DNA of 7,848 nt, from the NCBI GenBank assembly GCA_025464915.1, contig JAODNF010000060.1, forward strand, positions 1 through 7,848, in the 5' to 3' direction. The DNA comes from Frankiales bacterium. Its GTDB lineage: Bacteria; Actinomycetota; Actinomycetes; Mycobacteriales; SCTD01. Under the pieces are notes generated by a model. The model searched no databases, was not told the DNA's origin, and worked only from the letters and a program-made list of their open reading frames with translations. A program made the position numbers and the translations under genes. Positions 5,534 to 7,848 of the stretch are shown here, piece by piece. The first letter of the stretch is position 1, and each line of letters opens with the position of its first letter.

Positions 5534-7105
5534 GTGATCGAGGACTACGACGTGGTGGTCGCCGGATCCGGCGGGGGAGGCCTCGTCGGAGCCCTGCGCG
5601 CCGCCGAGAACGGCCTGCGGGTGCTGGTCCTCGAGAAGGCCGACGTCTGCGGCGGGACCACGGCGCTGTCCGGCGCCGGCCTCTGGGCGCCCGCGAACCA
5701 CCTGGTCCTCAACGCGGGCCAGGACGACGACCTGGACAAGGCGCAGGTCTACATGGACGCCACCGTGGGCGACCGCACGCCGCGCTCGATGCAGCAGGCC
5801 TACCTGCACGCGGCGCGGGACACCATCGCGTGGCTGGAGGGCAAGGACGTCCGGTTCTCCTTCATGACCGGCTACCCGGACTACCACCCGTCGGAGCCGG
5901 GTGCGCTGCTGACCGGCCGCGCGATCACCCCGAAGTCGATCCGCCGTCGTGAGCTCGTGCACCGGGTGCAGCCGAAGCTCCCGCTCGGCGACGGCGGCCC
6001 GCCGATCCCCGACGTGGGGCCGGACGGCCCCATCTGGGGCGGCCAGTCGCTCATCACCCAGCTGCTGACCGCCTGCGAGGGCGCCGGTGTGACCGTCTGG
6101 ACCGGTTGCGCCTTCGAGGGCCTGCTGACCGATGGCGGTCGCGTCGTCGGCGTCCGCACGGCTGATGGACGTGAGATCGCCGCGCCCGCGGGGGTGCTGC
6201 TCGCCACCGGCGGGTTCGAGCACGACGTCGCGATGCGCGCCTCGTACCAGGACGAGGTGCTGCACCACGACGGCTGGACCCTCGGCGTCCCTGGGAACAC
6301 CGGTGACGGGATTCAGGCGGGAATGGAGCTGGGTGCAGCGACCGACCTGCTCGAGGACTGCTGGTGGGCGCCCGGCCTGCTGCGCGGCGACGGGAAGCCG
6401 TCGTTCCTGCTGTTCGAGCGCGCGGCGCCGACCGGGATCATCGTCGACCAGCAGGGGAAGCGCTGGGTCAACGAGGGCACGCCCTACAACACCTTCGGCC
6501 ACCTGATGCTGCAGGCGCGGGACCGAGGGGTCCCGTGCATCCCGAGCTGGTACGTCCTGGACAGCCGCGCCCTGGAGACGTACGGCTTCGGTGGCCTACG
6601 TCCAGGTGCCGACGTCCGGCCCTGGCTCGAGGACGGCACGCTGATCGCGGCGGACACGGTCGAGGACCTGGCCGAGAAGCTCGACGCCCCAGGCCTTCCC
6701 GAGCAGGTGAAGCGGTGGAACGGCTTCTGCGAGAAGGGGGTCGACGAGGAGCTCGACCGCGGCGCCGAGGGCTCCTACGAGCGGCAGCTGCTGTGGGTCT
6801 TCCAGCGCTACCCGGGCATCGCGGGACCGCACGAGTGGCCCAACCCGTCCAATGCCCCGCTGACCCAAGGCCCGTTCTACGCCGGCAAGGTGGTGCTGTC
6901 GGACCTCGGCACCAAGGGCGGCCTCGTGTGCGACGAGCACGGCCGCGTCACGCGTCCTGACGGCTCGGCGATCGACGGGCTCTACGCCTGCGGCAACGCG
7001 ATGGCGTCGGTGTTCGGCCACAGCTACCCCGGTCCCGGCGCCTGCATCACCCCCGCGATGGCCTTCGGCTGGCTCGCCGCCGACGACATGAAGGCAGGTC
7101 AGTGA
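5534..7105 (+). CDS. kstD: KstD-type 3-ketosteroid delta-1-dehydrogenase (FAD flavoprotein)
   Basis: This 523-residue protein belongs to the FAD-binding succinate dehydrogenase/fumarate reductase flavoprotein family and is close to KstD in length. The N-terminal FAD motif is GSGGGGLVGA (residues 11-20) with E34 ending the second strand, followed by GGTTALSGAGLW (40-51). The four catalytic residues known in Rhodococcus KstD1 (Y119, Y318, Y487, G491) align with Y117 (YPDY), Y318 (TPYNTFG), Y498 and G502 (SYPGPG). The C-terminal block VVLSDLGTKGGLV (453-465) is strongly KstD-like. It would introduce the 1,2 double bond into 3-ketosteroid ring A, which with KshAB opens ring B. It starts a compact operon with the SDR and thiolase genes. 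The KstR2-like box in front is unexpected, since KstD is classically in the KstR regulon. A paralogue acting on another ketosteroid or on a ring-degraded intermediate is therefore possible. Confidence 0.82.
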   Translation: MIEDYDVVVAGSGGGGLVGALRAAENGLRVLVLEKADVCGGTTALSGAGLWAPANHLVLNAGQDDDLDKAQVYMDATVGDRTPRSMQQAYLHAARDTIAWLEGKDVRFSFMTGYPDYHPSEPGALLTGRAITPKSIRRRELVHRVQPKLPLGDGGPPIPDVGPDGPIWGGQSLITQLLTACEGAGVTVWTGCAFEGLLTDGGRVVGVRTADGREIAAPAGVLLATGGFEHDVAMRASYQDEVLHHDGWTLGVPGNTGDGIQAGMELGAATDLLEDCWWAPGLLRGDGKPSFLLFERAAPTGIIVDQQGKRWVNEGTPYNTFGHLMLQARDRGVPCIPSWYVLDSRALETYGFGGLRPGADVRPWLEDGTLIAADTVEDLAEKLDAPGLPEQVKRWNGFCEKGVDEELDRGAEGSYERQLLWVFQRYPGIAGPHEWPNPSNAPLTQGPFYAGKVVLSDLGTKGGLVCDEHGRVTRPDGSAIDGLYACGNAMASVFGHSYPGPGACITPAMAFGWLAADDMKAGQ

Positions 7106-7818
7106 GAACCGTTCTGGTCACCGGAGGCACCCGCGGCCTCGGCCGCGGCATCGCCGAGGCGTTCACCGCCGCGGGCGACCGCGTGGTCGTCTGCGGGCGC
7201 AACGCCGGCGCCGGACCGGGCCGCTTCGTGGCGTGCGACGTCCGCGACCCGGACGCCGTCGACGCACTGGTCGCGGACATCATCGCCACCGAGGGCTCCC
7301 TCGACGTCGTCGTCAACAACGCGGGTGGTTCGCCGTCGGCCCTGGTAGCTGAGACGAGCCCGCGCTTCCACGAGAAGGTCATCGCGCTCAACCTCGTGGC
7401 CCCGCTGTTCGTCGCCCGCGCCGCGCGGAGGGTCATGACGAGCGGGGCGATCCTCAACATCGGCAGCGTCTCGGCCGTACGTCCCGCTCCCGGGACTGCT
7501 GCGTACGCGGCGGCGAAAGCGGGACTGACGACGCTGACGCGGGCGTTGGCACTGGAGTGGGCACCGGACGTGCGGGTCAACCAGATCACCGTCGGCCTGC
7601 TCGAGACGGAGACCGCTGACGTGACCTACGGCGAGGACCTCGGCGCGGTCGCTGCGACCGTGCCCATGGGCCGGCTCGCCCTGCCGAAGGACGTCGCAGC
7701 CGCGTGCCTCATGCTTGCCTCACCGGAGATGGCCTACATCACCGGTGCGGACCTGTTCGTCGACGGGGGCGGAGAGATCCCCGCCTTCCACACCGCTCTA
7801 GGGAGTGCTCATGCCTGA
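7102..7818 (+). CDS. SDR-family NAD(P)-dependent oxidoreductase
   Basis: This 238-residue classical short-chain dehydrogenase/reductase has the cofactor motif TGGTRGLG (residues 7-14), NNAG (72-75), and the catalytic set N97, S122, Y135 and K139, with Y and K in YAAAK. The C-terminal FVDGGGEIP motif is typical. CGR (31-33) after the second strand, with a basic residue, hints at NADP(H) use, though this is weak. The GTG start overlaps the kstD-type stop (GTGA) and is preceded by AAGG at 7091-7094. Between a KstD-type gene and a thiolase it could be a hydroxysteroid dehydrogenase or a beta-hydroxyacyl-CoA dehydrogenase in side-chain or C/D-ring breakdown; mycobacterial KstR2 regulons also include SDR genes. 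The substrate cannot be determined from the sequence. Confidence 0.85.
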   Translation: MRTVLVTGGTRGLGRGIAEAFTAAGDRVVVCGRNAGAGPGRFVACDVRDPDAVDALVADIIATEGSLDVVVNNAGGSPSALVAETSPRFHEKVIALNLVAPLFVARAARRVMTSGAILNIGSVSAVRPAPGTAAYAAAKAGLTTLTRALALEWAPDVRVNQITVGLLETETADVTYGEDLGAVAATVPMGRLALPKDVAAACLMLASPEMAYITGADLFVDGGGEIPAFHTALGSAHA

Positions 7819-7848
7819 GGCCTACATCGTCGAGGCCGTCCGCACGCC
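7811..7848 (+). CDS. N-terminus of probable thiolase (acetyl-CoA acetyltransferase), partial
   Basis: Twelve codons are visible, beginning MPEAYIVEAVRT, which is the usual first strand and VRT/P motif of thiolases of the FadA5/FadA6 kind. The ATG overlaps the SDR end by 8 bases and has AGGGAG at 7800-7805 as ribosome binding site. Catalytic cysteine and histidines are beyond the window. In this context a FadA6-like role (final thiolysis in C/D-ring degradation) or a FadA5-like role (side-chain beta-oxidation) is plausible, but the fragment is too short to choose. Confidence 0.65.
   Translation, partial: MPEAYIVEAVRT

Noticed and set aside
4384..5952. A 522-codon open frame on the plus strand, antisense to iclR and running into kstD
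   Set aside because: Low-complexity Arg/Ala/Gly translation without motifs; both iclR and the kstD-type gene have clear domains and a sensible divergent layout instead.

Overview
This window comes from a high-G+C actinobacterium (about 70% G+C by eye, GTG starts, stop/start overlaps, nearly every third codon position G or C). It is part of a steroid (cholesterol-type) catabolic locus. The G+C level and gene order suggest a Nocardioides-like or other non-mycobacterial actinomycete, but the sequence does not fix the genus.

Left part (1-4184, + strand) is one tightly packed operon for the lower meta-cleavage pathway that processes rings A/B after 9,10-seco cleavage. It contains the end of a probable hsaC (extradiol dioxygenase), hsaB (flavin reductase partner of the HsaA monooxygenase), hsaE (2-hydroxyhexa-2,4-dienoate hydratase), hsaG (acylating propanal/acetaldehyde dehydrogenase), hsaF (4-hydroxy-2-oxohexanoate aldolase) and an HsaD-type C-C hydrolase. 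Together these would take the ring-cleavage product through hydrolysis, hydration, aldol cleavage and CoA acylation to pyruvate and propionyl-CoA plus the C/D-ring acid. Genes overlap by 4-10 bases or lie 3-8 bases apart, so coupled translation is likely. The order C-B-E-G-F-D in one run differs from the mycobacterial layout, where hsaADCB is separate from kstD-hsaEGF.

Middle part (4185-5533) holds a strong 17-bp-arm hairpin between convergent transcription units. On the minus strand next to it lies a 5'-truncated DUF4188-family remnant, in the same frame as and directly behind the stop of an IclR-family regulator gene. Between the regulator and the next + strand gene is a divergent control region with an exact match to the published KstR2 operator consensus.

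Right part (5534-7848, + strand) is a second compact operon: a KstD-type FAD-dependent 3-ketosteroid delta-1-dehydrogenase with all four known active-site residues in place, an SDR oxidoreductase with a complete catalytic set, and the first 12 codons of a probable thiolase. No complete new system is evident. The points most worth checking are the KstR2-like box in front of a KstD-type gene, the local IclR regulator with a possible leaderless start, the truncated gene fused in frame behind it, and the hairpin.
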